This document shows, one piece after another, positions 14,409 to 23,294 of a stretch of 61,705 nt of DNA. Every line of letters begins with the position of its first letter. The stretch's first letter is position 1. This stretch comes from Burkholderiales bacterium (lineage in GTDB: Bacteria; Pseudomonadota; Gammaproteobacteria; Burkholderiales; Burkholderiaceae_C), in assembly GCA_016195825.1 (NCBI GenBank), contig JACPYV010000137.1, positions 1-61,705 on the forward strand. The letters run 5' to 3'. Position numbers and translations under genes: made by a program. The notes beneath the pieces are model-generated. The model worked only from the letters and a program-made list of their open reading frames with translations, made no database searches and was not told the origin of the DNA.

Positions 14409-16405
14409 GGCGCGTCTCCGCGCCAGGTCAGGCCAGCCTGCCAGCGCGCGCCGCTGTGCTGCAGCGGTGCGCTGTAGGCCGTGGCGCTGGCCTCGGCATA
14501 GGCCCGCCCGCCGATGTTCTCGGCACCGACGAAGAAGTCCCAGCGCCGGCTGGGCTGCCACAGCAGGTGGGCCTGGTGCTGGGCATAGCCGGGCAGGTGC
14601 TGGTCGCCCTCCCGGTGGGTGGTCGCCCAGCCGTTGATGGACAGGCGCAGTGCTGGGCCGACCAGCGGCACCTGCAGCGCCCACTTCAGCGTCTGGGCGG
14701 GGCTGTAGGCCTGGCGGCCGCCGTCGGCAGCGCGGTTGCGCTGGCCCATCAGGCTGAGCTGCAGCTGCCAGCCCTCGCCCCAGTGACCGTTCAGCCCCAA
14801 CTCGGCGCCGTGCGAGTGCGCCACTGGCGTGTTGGCGAATGGCTTGTCGCTGCCGCGCTCGATGAAGTTGACGAGGTGGCTGCTGAACAGCGACGCCTGC
14901 CAGGTCCAGGCCTCGGCCGCAGCGCCGGCCAGCGGGCCCTGCCAGGCAAGCTCCATCGTGCGCAGCCGCTCCGGCCGCGGGACCTCGGCGCCGGCGCCCT
15001 GGTTCAACGCTCGTTCGAAGCGGTTGGGCGCGCGGAAGGCCGTGCCCCACATGAGCTTCAGGCTCTGCCCGGGCGCCGGCGACCAGACCCAGGCTGCGCG
15101 CGGGTTCCAGCTCGCGTCCCCGCCGTGCACGCCGTCCTGGCGCAGGCCCAGGACCAGGCGCTGGCGCTCGGCCAGCCGCCATTCATCCTGCACATAGAAA
15201 CCCAGGCGCTGGGCCTGGTAGTTCTCGTCTTGGGGCGCCTCGCCCAGGTAGACGAAGCGAAAACGCTGCACGCTGTCGCGCTGCCAGTCCATGCCGAAGC
15301 TGGTCGTGTGGCTGGCGCCGTCGGGGCCGCCCCAGGCCCGCGACAGGCGCAGCTCGGCCAGCCACCAGCGGCCCAGCGCCTCGAAGCGGCTGTCGCGCAG
15401 CTCGGCCTGGCTGTCGTCGGCCTGCTCGGAGCGGTAGCGCGACTGCTGCCAGCCCAGGCCCAGGTGCAGGTCCCAGTCGCCGGCCATGCCCTCCCAGCCA
15501 GCCTGGGCGAAGTTCTCGCGCAGCGAGTTGACGCTGCCGGTGATGTCGCCCGACTTGGGCAGGAAGCTGTAGAGGCCGCGCTCGCGCTGCACGCCGCCAG
15601 CGCGCAGCGACAGGCCGCCGGCCCGTCCGCCCAGCAGCCAGCGCCGTGCGCGGTCCCATTCCAGCGGCTGCAGCTGCGCCCGGTACTCGGCCGGTTCGCC
15701 GAAGCCCAGCGGCGGGTGCGGTTCCTCGTCGCTGCTGAAGGCGGCCAGCCATTCGGCGCCACTGTCCAGGAGCTGGGCATAGCTCAGCAGCGTGCTGACC
15801 TGGCCGCGCGGCGCCACCACGATGTGGGCCTGCGGGCCCGCCAGCGTGTCGGCGCGCTGCGTGACGATGTTGACGACGCCCAGCAGGGCATTGCCGCCAT
15901 AGAGCGCCGAGCCCGGCCCGGGCGTGAACTCGACGCGCTCGATCAGGCTGACGTCGACGAAGGCCTCACGGTTGATGGGGCCGGCGTCGTAGAGGTTGTC
16001 GTTCAGCCGCAGGCCGTCCAGCAAGAACAGCACACGGCCGTTGAAATCGCCCGGCGCGACGCCGCGCACGGCCACGCGCGTGAACTCATCGTCCTGGCGC
16101 ACCTCCAGGCCCGGCATGCGGCGCAGCACGTCGCCCAGGCTGCGCAGCCCCAGCCGCTCGATGTCCTGGCGGCTGACGACGTGGGTGACGGCCGGCGCGA
16201 GGTCGGCGCTCTGGGCCTGGCGGGAGGCGGTGCTGACGGACACGTCGACCGCCGAGCCGCGGCGCTCGGTGCGCAGCAGGTCTTCCAGGCTGGGGATGTC
16301 GGCCGTCTGGGCCAGGGCGGACGCGCTAAAAAACAGCAGGCCGCCGAGTTCAAGCGCTCGCCGGATCCTGGCCGCGCGCCCTTCGATAGGTGTTCTTGCC
16401 GGCAT
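14405..16405 (-). CDS. TonB-dependent outer-membrane receptor
   Basis: 666 residues from the ATG at 16403-16405; earlier in-frame starts lie deeper inside the cyclase gene and give no signal peptide. Seen: signal peptide (about 10-35, LGGLLFFSASALAQ), a region like a TonB box, the plug domain (VVSRQDIERLGLRSLGDVLR, then RMPGLEVRQDDE and VLFLLDGLRLND) and a long beta-barrel with alternating aromatic/polar segments. It ends WQAGLTWRGDAP, not the usual terminal aromatic. Receptors of this type lie next to YfiR genes in other proteobacteria. The ligand is unknown; no metal or siderophore genes are near. It overlaps the cyclase by 56 bp. Confidence 0.9.
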   Translation of the reverse strand: MPARTPIEGRAARIRRALELGGLLFFSASALAQTADIPSLEDLLRTERRGSAVDVSVSTASRQAQSADLAPAVTHVVSRQDIERLGLRSLGDVLRRMPGLEVRQDDEFTRVAVRGVAPGDFNGRVLFLLDGLRLNDNLYDAGPINREAFVDVSLIERVEFTPGPGSALYGGNALLGVVNIVTQRADTLAGPQAHIVVAPRGQVSTLLSYAQLLDSGAEWLAAFSSDEEPHPPLGFGEPAEYRAQLQPLEWDRARRWLLGGRAGGLSLRAGGVQRERGLYSFLPKSGDITGSVNSLRENFAQAGWEGMAGDWDLHLGLGWQQSRYRSEQADDSQAELRDSRFEALGRWWLAELRLSRAWGGPDGASHTTSFGMDWQRDSVQRFRFVYLGEAPQDENYQAQRLGFYVQDEWRLAERQRLVLGLRQDGVHGGDASWNPRAAWVWSPAPGQSLKLMWGTAFRAPNRFERALNQGAGAEVPRPERLRTMELAWQGPLAGAAAEAWTWQASLFSSHLVNFIERGSDKPFANTPVAHSHGAELGLNGHWGEGWQLQLSLMGQRNRAADGGRQAYSPAQTLKWALQVPLVGPALRLSINGWATTHREGDQHLPGYAQHQAHLLWQPSRRWDFFVGAENIGGRAYAEASATAYSAPLQHSGARWQAGLTWRGDAP

Positions 16406-17654
16406 GTTTGGCAGCGTACATGGCGGCATCGGCAGCGTGCAGCAACGACTGCGGGTCGGTTGCGTCATCAGGCACGAAAGCCAGGCCCACGGTGGCGCCC
16501 ACGGGCTGCACCCGCCCCTGGACGACCAGCGGCTCGCGCACGCAGGCGATCAGGCGCCCGGCCAGCAGCTCCACGTCGGCCGGCGCGGCGACGTCGGCCA
16601 CCAGCAGTGCGAACTCGTCGCCACCGAGGCGGAACAAGGTGTCGCTGGCACGCAGCACGGCGCTCATGCGCCGGCAAACCTCCACCAGCACCGCATCACC
16701 GGCTGCATGGCCGCAGCTGTCGTTGACCTGCTTGAAGTTGTCCAGGTCGATGAACAGCAGCGCGATGCGCTGGGCGCCACCCGCCGGGGCGTGGTGCAGG
16801 TCGACGAACAGGCGCTCCAGCGTCAGCTCGAAGGCCAGACGGTTGGGCAGGCCGGTCAGCGTGTCGCGGTGGGCCAGCTGATGCATGGCCTGGCCGCTCT
16901 CGCGCTCCTGGGCGAGCTGCTCGTTCATGGCCTCGTGCCAGACCTCGATGCGCCGAAGCATGCCGTTGACGCGCTCGGTCAGGCGGCCGACCTCGTCGTC
17001 CTCGCGCACCGGCGCACGCAGGCTGTAGTCCTGGCTGGTGGCGACGCGTTCGGCCAGGCGGGACAGCGCGATCAGCGGCGCCAGCGCGCGGCGCTGCGTC
17101 CAGCTCAGCAGCAGGCCGGCGCCCAGCAGGGCCAGCGCCAGCACGGTGACGCCCCCGGCGGCCAGGCGCAGCAGCGTTGCGTTCAGCGCCTCGAAGCTCT
17201 CCGTCCAGGCCAGGCTGCCGATGCGCTCGCCCTGCAGCATCACCGGTACGACCAGGCGCAGCCCCCGCCAGTCGACCGCGCGTGCGGTGTCGTTCCAGGG
17301 CGCCGAGGCAGCCGCTTCGGGCCAGTATGCGAAGTTGTCTCCGCCGGCCTGACGCACCACCAGGCTGTGCAAGCCCTCGCGGCGGCTGAACGCCACCAGC
17401 GCGTTCTGCGTGGCCGGGCGGTCGTGGAAGGCCAACGCCGGCGCGAGGTTTTCGGCCAGCAGCTGGGCCGACTGCTCGGCACTCGTCAGCTGCGCCTCGC
17501 GCAGGCTGTGGTGCACCCAGACCGCCAGGGCCAGCGAGCTCAGCAGCGACGTCGCACCCATCACCAGCACGCTCAACCGCGTCAGTCGCCTGACCAGCGA
17601 GGGCCGGCGACGTGGCACGCCGTCAGCTGGCGACGAGGCCATTGCGGATGGCAT
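16350..17654 (-). CDS. YfiN-like membrane diguanylate cyclase (CHASE8-HAMP-GGDEF)
   Basis: 434 residues. Two transmembrane helices (about 25-50 and 160-185) flank a periplasmic domain of CHASE8 type (TSAEQSAQLLAENLAPALAF). A HAMP domain follows (SRLAERVATSQDYSLR), then a C-terminal GGDEF domain (about 260-425) with the intact active site RLGGDEFALL and an inhibitory RxxD (RASD) five residues before it. It should make c-di-GMP with product inhibition. The layout equals YfiN/TpbB of Pseudomonas, whose periplasmic part is held by YfiR. It overlaps the regulator gene by 32 bp, or 20 bp if Met5 is the start. Confidence 0.9.
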   Translation of the reverse strand: MPSAMASSPADGVPRRRPSLVRRLTRLSVLVMGATSLLSSLALAVWVHHSLREAQLTSAEQSAQLLAENLAPALAFHDRPATQNALVAFSRREGLHSLVVRQAGGDNFAYWPEAAASAPWNDTARAVDWRGLRLVVPVMLQGERIGSLAWTESFEALNATLLRLAAGGVTVLALALLGAGLLLSWTQRRALAPLIALSRLAERVATSQDYSLRAPVREDDEVGRLTERVNGMLRRIEVWHEAMNEQLAQERESGQAMHQLAHRDTLTGLPNRLAFELTLERLFVDLHHAPAGGAQRIALLFIDLDNFKQVNDSCGHAAGDAVLVEVCRRMSAVLRASDTLFRLGGDEFALLVADVAAPADVELLAGRLIACVREPLVVQGRVQPVGATVGLAFVPDDATDPQSLLHAADAAMYAAKHAGKNTYRRARGQDPASA

Positions 17655-18270
17655 AGACCGTCAACTCGGAATTGTTGGTGAGGCCCAGCTTCTCCAGCAC
17701 GCGGGCGCGGTAGACGCTGACCGTCTTGGGGCTGAGCATCAGCTCCTCGGCGATGTCCGACAGCCGCTTGCCCGACGCGATCATCACCAGCGTCTGCAGC
17801 TCGCGGTCCGACAGCTTGTGGTGGGCCTGCTCGGTGACTGGCGCGGTCAGGCTCTCGACCAGCATCTGCGCGATCTCGGGCGTCACGTACTTGCGGCCCT
17901 GGGCCACCGTGCGCACGGCCTGCACCAGCGAGGCGGGGTCACCGCCCTTGTTGACGTAGCCATAGGCGCCGGCTTTCAGCGCGCGGATGGCGTACTGGTC
18001 CTCGGGGTACATGGACACGATCAGCGTGCGGATCGCGGCGCCCTCGTCCTTGAGCACGTGCAGCACGTCCAAGCCCGAGCGGCCCGGCATGTTGATGTCC
18101 AGCACCAGCACGTCGCAGGGGTTGTCCTTGCCGATCTTGTGCAGCAGGCCACGCAGCTCCGTGTAGTCGCCAGCCTCGCCGATGACCTCGATGTCTCCGC
18201 TGTCGGCCAGCGTGTCGCGGATGCCCCGACGGATCAGGCCGTGATCGTCGCAGAGGATGACCTTGATCAC
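17623..18270 (-). CDS. NarL/FixJ-family response regulator
   Basis: 215 residues from GTG at 18268-18270, overlapping the kinase stop by 4 bp (GTGA). The N-terminal receiver (1-120) has the phospho-acceptor Asp in VLVLDINMPG and the conserved acidic pair in CDDHGLIRRG. The C-terminal LuxR-type helix-turn-helix (about 148-210) reads LSDRELQTLVMIASGKRLSD, then SPKTVSVYRARVLEKLG. It is the natural output of the HisKA_3-type kinase encoded just upstream. It may regulate its own operon, but no binding site is defined here. Confidence 0.94.
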   Translation of the reverse strand: MIKVILCDDHGLIRRGIRDTLADSGDIEVIGEAGDYTELRGLLHKIGKDNPCDVLVLDINMPGRSGLDVLHVLKDEGAAIRTLIVSMYPEDQYAIRALKAGAYGYVNKGGDPASLVQAVRTVAQGRKYVTPEIAQMLVESLTAPVTEQAHHKLSDRELQTLVMIASGKRLSDIAEELMLSPKTVSVYRARVLEKLGLTNNSELTVYAIRNGLVAS

Positions 18271-19424
18271 ACGCGGCCCCAGATGGACGCGCCGGTGTCG
18301 TTGCCGAAGTCGGTAGAGTCGTCCAGCGCATCGATGGCATCGGCCGCCAGCGGCACAGTCAAGATCAGGCTGGTGCCGCTGCCCGGCGAGCTGCTGAGGT
18401 CCACCCAGCCGCCCACTGTGGCGGCACGCTCGTGCAGGCCGCGGATGCCGAAGGAGCGCTCCTTGGCCAGGTCACCGGCCGCGATGCCGCGGCCGTTGTC
18501 GTGGATCTCCAGCGTCAGCACGCCGGAGTCCAGGCTGAGCTCGATGTCGACCCGGGTCGCCTGTGAATGCTTGGACACATTGGTCAGCGCCTCCTGCGCC
18601 GTGCGGTAAGCCACCAGCGGCACGCCGGGCGGCAAAGCCAGGCGCTCATCGCCGACACGCAGGCCGGCCTCGATGCCGGTGCGGCGCTCGAAGCGCGCCG
18701 TCATCCATTGCAGTGCGGCGACCAGCCCCTGCTCCAGGATGGCGGGCCGCAGGTTGTGCATGATGCGCTGGCTGGCGTCGATGGCCGAGCTGACCGTCTC
18801 CAGCGCCGCAGCCACGCGCTGACGCACCTCGGGTTCCTGGGCGTGGCGGTCTATCCAGGCCAGGTCGAACTTGAGCGCCGTCAGCGAGCCGCCGACGTCG
18901 TCGTGGATCTCGCGAGCGATCGCCGCCCGCTCCAGCTCCACGCTGGTCTGCAGGTGGCCGGCCAACTGATGCAGGCGCTGCTTGGACTTGACCAGCTCAT
19001 GATCAGCCGTCACGCGCGCCCGCTCGTTCTCGGCCGCGTCGATGGCGTGCAGCAGCGCCGGCGCCAGGCGGTTGAGGTTGTTCTTGAGCAGATAGTCGGA
19101 CGCGCCATTGCGCATGGCCGCCACGGCCGTGTCCTCGCCGATCTCGCCGGAGACCAGGATGAAGGGCATCAGCAGTCGGCGCTCCTTCAAGGCCTCCAGC
19201 ACCTGCAGGCCCGAGTAGCCCGGCAGGTTGAAGTCCGAGACGATGGCGTCCCACGGGCGATCCAGCGCCGCCAGCACGGCCGGCAGCGCATCCAGTCTTT
19301 CCATCTCCACCTTGAGCCCCGCACGGCTGAGCTGGGCCAGGATGAGTTGGTGGTCGAGCTCGGAATCCTCGACATGCAGCACACGCAGGACTCGAGACGC
19401 CTGCTCCACACCAGAAATCGTCAT
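18267..19424 (-). CDS. Receiver-histidine kinase hybrid (REC-HisKA_3-HATPase), NarX-type
   Basis: 385 residues. An N-terminal receiver (about 12-130; phospho-Asp in DAIVSDFNLPG) is joined to a dimerisation/phospho-acceptor domain with ERAAIAREIHDDVGGSLTAL (His in REIHDD) and an ATPase domain with IHDNGRGI and GSGTSLILTVPL. There is no transmembrane segment, so it is cytoplasmic and is probably driven by phosphorylation of its own receiver. It heads the five-gene minus-strand run that ends with the YfiR-like gene. Its promoter must lie in the 198-bp divergent region before 19623. Confidence 0.92.
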   Translation of the reverse strand: MTISGVEQASRVLRVLHVEDSELDHQLILAQLSRAGLKVEMERLDALPAVLAALDRPWDAIVSDFNLPGYSGLQVLEALKERRLLMPFILVSGEIGEDTAVAAMRNGASDYLLKNNLNRLAPALLHAIDAAENERARVTADHELVKSKQRLHQLAGHLQTSVELERAAIAREIHDDVGGSLTALKFDLAWIDRHAQEPEVRQRVAAALETVSSAIDASQRIMHNLRPAILEQGLVAALQWMTARFERRTGIEAGLRVGDERLALPPGVPLVAYRTAQEALTNVSKHSQATRVDIELSLDSGVLTLEIHDNGRGIAAGDLAKERSFGIRGLHERAATVGGWVDLSSSPGSGTSLILTVPLAADAIDALDDSTDFGNDTGASIWGRV

Positions 19425-19622
19425 GGGGCCGCAGTATGCCGCGCCAACGGCAGGCGGTTTGGCGCCACACTCAACGCGGTTCAGACCGGTAATACGGCTC
19501 GTTCTCGCGACATCTCACGGTCGACAGCGGCGCAAAAACGGGTGAACATGCCATGATGCATTCGCCCTGAGGGAATCCACAGGGCATCGGGACAAGAAGC
19601 AGCATCCCCTCGCGGAGCCACG

Positions 19623-20090
19623 ATGCAGACAGAACCATCCACCGCAGTCGACCTCGATGGAGCCGGAGCAGCAATGCCGCTGCTGGCGGCTGCGGAGTTG
19701 CAGGATCACCTGATGACGGTGACCAACGATCTTGAGCGCCTGCAACGCCTGCTGGACGACGCGGGCGAAGCCCTGTCCACGCACTTCTACAGCGCGTCGA
19801 ACGAGGCCATGTCGCTGCTCAGTAGCAGCGACGGCAGCCCTGCCTCCGAGGGGCTCAAGCAGATCATGCAAGACATTGCCGGCGCCATCACCGCGCTGCA
19901 ATTCCAGGACATGGCGACGCAGTTGATCGCCCACACCAGCCAGCGCCTGCGCAACTGTGCTGACCAATTGGCCCGCGACACCTTCGGCATGGACGACGAG
20001 GACGGCGCGGCCGTCGTCGAGATCGCGCCGCTGCGGCCCAACCCGGTCACGCAGGACGAGATGGACGCCGGCTCCATCGAACTTTTCTGA
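19623..20090 (+). CDS. Short CheZ-like CheY-P phosphatase candidate
   Basis: 155 residues, mostly helical with a long coiled-coil-like segment. The helix ITALQFQDMATQLIAHTSQR contains D96-x-x-x-Q100, the spacing of the catalytic Asp/Gln of CheZ (FQDLTGQ in E. coli). The last residues (TQDEMDAGSIELF) look like the CheY-P-binding tail of CheZ. E. coli CheZ is 214 residues, so the hairpin is shorter here. It sits 46 bp before cheY. CheZ-type dephosphorylation of CheY-P is inferred from this motif and position; the family assignment needs a structure or profile comparison. Confidence 0.7.
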   Translation: MQTEPSTAVDLDGAGAAMPLLAAAELQDHLMTVTNDLERLQRLLDDAGEALSTHFYSASNEAMSLLSSSDGSPASEGLKQIMQDIAGAITALQFQDMATQLIAHTSQRLRNCADQLARDTFGMDDEDGAAVVEIAPLRPNPVTQDEMDAGSIELF

Positions 20091-20136
20091 TACCCCAGCC
20101 CCCCAGGCAACTTACGTTCTCTCGGAGAAAACTCAA

Positions 20137-20499
20137 ATGCACTCAATCCTCGCTGTCGACGATTCGGCCTCGATGCGCCAGATGGTGGCCTTCACGCTCA
20201 AGAACGCCGGCTTCAACGTGGTGGAAGCAGTGGACGGACAGGACGCCTGGGAAAAATCCGGCACTCGCGATTTCGACCTCGTGCTGACTGACCAGAACAT
20301 GCCGCGCATGGATGGCATCAGCCTGACCAAGAAGCTGCGCGAGAACCCCAAGTTCAAGACCACGCCTATCCTGATCCTGACCACCGAGTCCAGCGACACG
20401 ATGAAGCAGGCCGGCCGCGCCGCCGGCGCCACCGGCTGGCTGGTCAAGCCCTTCGACCCGGCCAAGCTGATCGAAGTGATCGGCAAGGTCATCCGCTGA
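20137..20499 (+). CDS. cheY: Chemotaxis response regulator CheY
   Basis: 120 residues from the ATG at 20137, with CGGAGAAA just upstream (20123-20130). A stand-alone receiver: acidic pocket AVDDSASMRQM, phospho-Asp in LVLTDQNMPRMDG, Thr in ILTTESS and the Lys in GWLVKPFDP. It carries the signal from CheA to FliM (976-1980). It lies between the CheZ-like gene and cheA (25 bp away). Confidence 0.95.
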   Translation: MHSILAVDDSASMRQMVAFTLKNAGFNVVEAVDGQDAWEKSGTRDFDLVLTDQNMPRMDGISLTKKLRENPKFKTTPILILTTESSDTMKQAGRAAGATGWLVKPFDPAKLIEVIGKVIR

Positions 20500-20523
20500 A
20501 GTCCGTTCCAGGGAGCCACAGCC

Positions 20524-22653
20524 ATGGGTGACATGACCACCGAAGGCGCCAGCATCAGTGCTGGCATCGACCTCAGCCAGTTCTACCAGGTCTTCTTCGA
20601 GGAAGCCGGCGAGAACCTCGACAACATGGAGCAGCTGCTGCTCAACGTGAACGTCGAGGCGGCGGATGATGAAGAGCTGAACGCCATCTTCCGCTGCGCC
20701 CACTCCATCAAGGGCGGCGCGGCAACCTTCGGCTTCAGCGATGTCGCCGAGCTGACCCACCAGATGGAGACGCTGCTGGACAAGCTGCGTCGTCACGAGC
20801 TGCAGCCCAACGCGGCCATGGTCGACGTGCTGCTGCAGTCCGGTGACGCGCTGCGCGCCCAGCTGGGCCGCCACCAGGGTTCGGGTGCCGATCCGTTCGA
20901 CACCAGCGACCTGCTGGTCAGCATCAAGAGCTTCGTCGAAGGCGGCGGTGCGGCACCCGCTGCATCAGCCCCGGCGCCTGCGCCGGCGGCCGCCGCACCC
21001 GCGCCGGCTCCTGCCGCGGCCGCGGCCAAGCCTGGCACGCGACTGCTGGAGCTGCAGGTCGGCCCGCTGACCGACCTGAGCCTGGCCGACAACCTGGTCG
21101 AGCTCTTCAAGGAAATCACCGATCTCGGCAACATCGAGCCCCTGGACGCCGGCCAGAGTTCGGATGGCATGCGCCGCTTCAAGGTGCACACCAGCTCGAC
21201 CGACAACGATCTGCTGGACCTTTTTACCTTCCACGTCGCGCGCGAACAGGTCAAGCTGACCCCGCTGGGCCCCGGCTTCGGCTTCTATGACGGCGCGCCC
21301 GGCGCACCGCCGGCCGAGACGCCCTCCGCCGACCCTGGTTATGGCTTCTTCGACGACGCCCCGGGCGTGCCTGTCGGCGCAGCCGCAGCCGCCGAGACCA
21401 CCGTCGAAGCCAAGCCTGCCGCCGCCATCGTGGCCGCCCGCCCGGCCACACCGGCCAAGGCCGACGCCAAACCTGCCGCCGGCGGCATGGACCAGACCAC
21501 GCTGCGCGTGTCCATCGAGAAGGTCGACCAGCTCATCAACCTGGTGGGCGAGCTCGTCATCACCCAGGCCATGCTGGCCCAGAACAGCCGCGAGCTGGAC
21601 CCGGCGCTGTACCAGCAGCTGACGTCCGGCCTGGCGGACTTGGAGCGCAACACGCGCGACCTGCAAGAGTCGGTCATGTCGATCCGGATGATTCCGATGT
21701 CGACCGTGTTCAACCGCTTCCCGCGCATGCTGCGCGACCTGGCCGCCAAGCTGGGCAAGAAGGTCGAGCTGGTCACGCAAGGTGAAGCGACCGAGCTGGA
21801 CAAGAGCCTGGTCGAAAAGATCACCGACCCGCTGACCCACCTGGTGCGCAACAGCTGCGACCACGGCATCGAGATGCCCGAAGACCGCATCGCGCGAGGC
21901 AAGCCCGAGCAGGGCACGATCACCCTCGTCGCCTCCCACCAGGGCGGCAGCATCGTCATCGAGGTGCGCGACGACGGCCGCGGTCTGAACCGCGAGAAGC
22001 TGATCAAGAAGGCCCGCGAGAAGGGCATTGACGCGCCGGACAGCATGACCGACGCCGAATGCTGGAGTCTGATCTTCGCGCCCGGCTTCTCCACCGCCGA
22101 GCAGGTGACGGACGTGTCTGGCCGCGGTGTCGGCATGGACGTGGTCAAGAAGAACATCACCTCGCTGGGCGGCACGGTCGAGATCGACTCGGCCGAGGGC
22201 TACGGCATGAAGGTGTCCGTGCGCCTGCCGTTGACGCTGGCCATCATGGACGGCATGAGCGTGGGCGTGGGCGACGAGTGCTACATCCTGCCGCTGTCCA
22301 GCGTGGTCGAATCCTTCCAGGTGCAGTCCAATACCATCAAGACCGTCGCCGGTTCCGGCCGCGTCGTCGAGGTGCGTGACGAATACATGCCCGTCATCGA
22401 GCTGGAGAAGGTTTTCGACGTGCCGCGCTTCGACTTCGAGCACGTCAGCTCCATCATGGTCGTCGTCGAGGCCGAAGGCGGCCGCGTCGCGCTGCTGGTG
22501 GACGAACTGCTCGGTCAGCAGCAGGTCGTCGTCAAGAACCTCGAGGCCAACTACCGCAAGGTCAACGATGTGTCCGGCACCACCATCATGGGTGACGGGC
22601 GCGTGGCCCTGATCCTGGACGTCGGCAGCCTCGTGCGCCGCTCGCGTCACTAA
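20524..22653 (+). CDS. cheA: Chemotaxis histidine kinase CheA
   Basis: 709 residues with the five CheA domains. P1 Hpt carries His60 in RCAHSIKGGAATFGF. An Ala/Pro linker comes next, then a P2-like part (around 175-260), a second Ala/Pro linker, P3 dimerisation (TLRVSIEKVDQLINLVGELV) and P4 ATPase (LTHLVRNSCDHGIEMPEDR, then EVRDDGRGLN and GRGVGMDVVKKNI). P5 is the CheW-like domain (LPLTLAIMDGMSVGVGDECY), to the end. It autophosphorylates under receptor control and feeds CheY. The order cheY-cheA-cheW-receptor suggests one operon. Confidence 0.97.
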   Translation: MGDMTTEGASISAGIDLSQFYQVFFEEAGENLDNMEQLLLNVNVEAADDEELNAIFRCAHSIKGGAATFGFSDVAELTHQMETLLDKLRRHELQPNAAMVDVLLQSGDALRAQLGRHQGSGADPFDTSDLLVSIKSFVEGGGAAPAASAPAPAPAAAAPAPAPAAAAAKPGTRLLELQVGPLTDLSLADNLVELFKEITDLGNIEPLDAGQSSDGMRRFKVHTSSTDNDLLDLFTFHVAREQVKLTPLGPGFGFYDGAPGAPPAETPSADPGYGFFDDAPGVPVGAAAAAETTVEAKPAAAIVAARPATPAKADAKPAAGGMDQTTLRVSIEKVDQLINLVGELVITQAMLAQNSRELDPALYQQLTSGLADLERNTRDLQESVMSIRMIPMSTVFNRFPRMLRDLAAKLGKKVELVTQGEATELDKSLVEKITDPLTHLVRNSCDHGIEMPEDRIARGKPEQGTITLVASHQGGSIVIEVRDDGRGLNREKLIKKAREKGIDAPDSMTDAECWSLIFAPGFSTAEQVTDVSGRGVGMDVVKKNITSLGGTVEIDSAEGYGMKVSVRLPLTLAIMDGMSVGVGDECYILPLSSVVESFQVQSNTIKTVAGSGRVVEVRDEYMPVIELEKVFDVPRFDFEHVSSIMVVVEAEGGRVALLVDELLGQQQVVVKNLEANYRKVNDVSGTTIMGDGRVALILDVGSLVRRSRH

Positions 22654-22680
22654 CAACTCACATCCACAAGAGAGGTCCGC

Positions 22681-23205
22681 ATGGAAGCCAGCAACGTCCC
22701 TGCCCTGCGCCAGCAAGGCGCCGTCAGCGCCAAGGCCCACGGCCCCAAGAGCGGCGAATACCTGACCTTCCGCCTCGGCTCCGAGGAATACGGCATCGAC
22801 ATCCTGAAGGTGCAGGAAATCCGCTCGTACGAGGCGCCGACCCGCATCGCCAATGCGCCGGACTTCATCAAGGGCGTCGTCAACCTGCGTGGCGTCATCG
22901 TCCCGATCGTCGACCTGCGACTGAAGCTGAACTGCCCCAGCGCGGAGTACAACAGCTTCACGGTCGTCATCGTGCTGAACGTGAAGAACCGCGTCGTGGG
23001 CGCCGTCGTGGACTCGGTCTCCGACGTGCTGGAACTGAGCCGCGACGCGATCAAGCCGGCACCGGAGCTGAGCTCGGCCTCGGTGGACACCAGCTTCATC
23101 ACCGGCATCGGCTCGGTGGGCGAACGCATGCTGATCCTGATGGACATCGAGGGGCTGATGAGCAGCGCCGAGATGGGCCTGATGGAAGCCGCCATCGCCG
23201 CCTGA
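22681..23205 (+). CDS. cheW: Chemotaxis coupling protein CheW
   Basis: 174 residues, a single CheW domain: EYLTFRLGSEEYGIDILKVQ, EIRSYEAPTRIANAPDFIKG, VVNLRGVIVPIVDLRLKL and VDSVSDVLELS. AGAGAGG (22669-22675) precedes the ATG. It links receptors to CheA. A second, very similar CheW is encoded at 50922; the two share long identical stretches in the receptor/CheA-binding core. Confidence 0.97.
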   Translation: MEASNVPALRQQGAVSAKAHGPKSGEYLTFRLGSEEYGIDILKVQEIRSYEAPTRIANAPDFIKGVVNLRGVIVPIVDLRLKLNCPSAEYNSFTVVIVLNVKNRVVGAVVDSVSDVLELSRDAIKPAPELSSASVDTSFITGIGSVGERMLILMDIEGLMSSAEMGLMEAAIAA

Positions 23206-23294
23206 CCGGCGTCACGTACTGAATCCTGAACGCAGTCCCGCAACGGCGCGGGGTTTGCGGAGCACTGCCCGCTTTGCCCCCCGGAGAGAGTTGT

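Noticed and set aside
14063..16726. 887-codon plus-strand frame opposite the TonB receptor and YfiR-like gene
   Set aside because: Mirror frame of Arg/Ala/Pro-rich composition with no recognisable domain.
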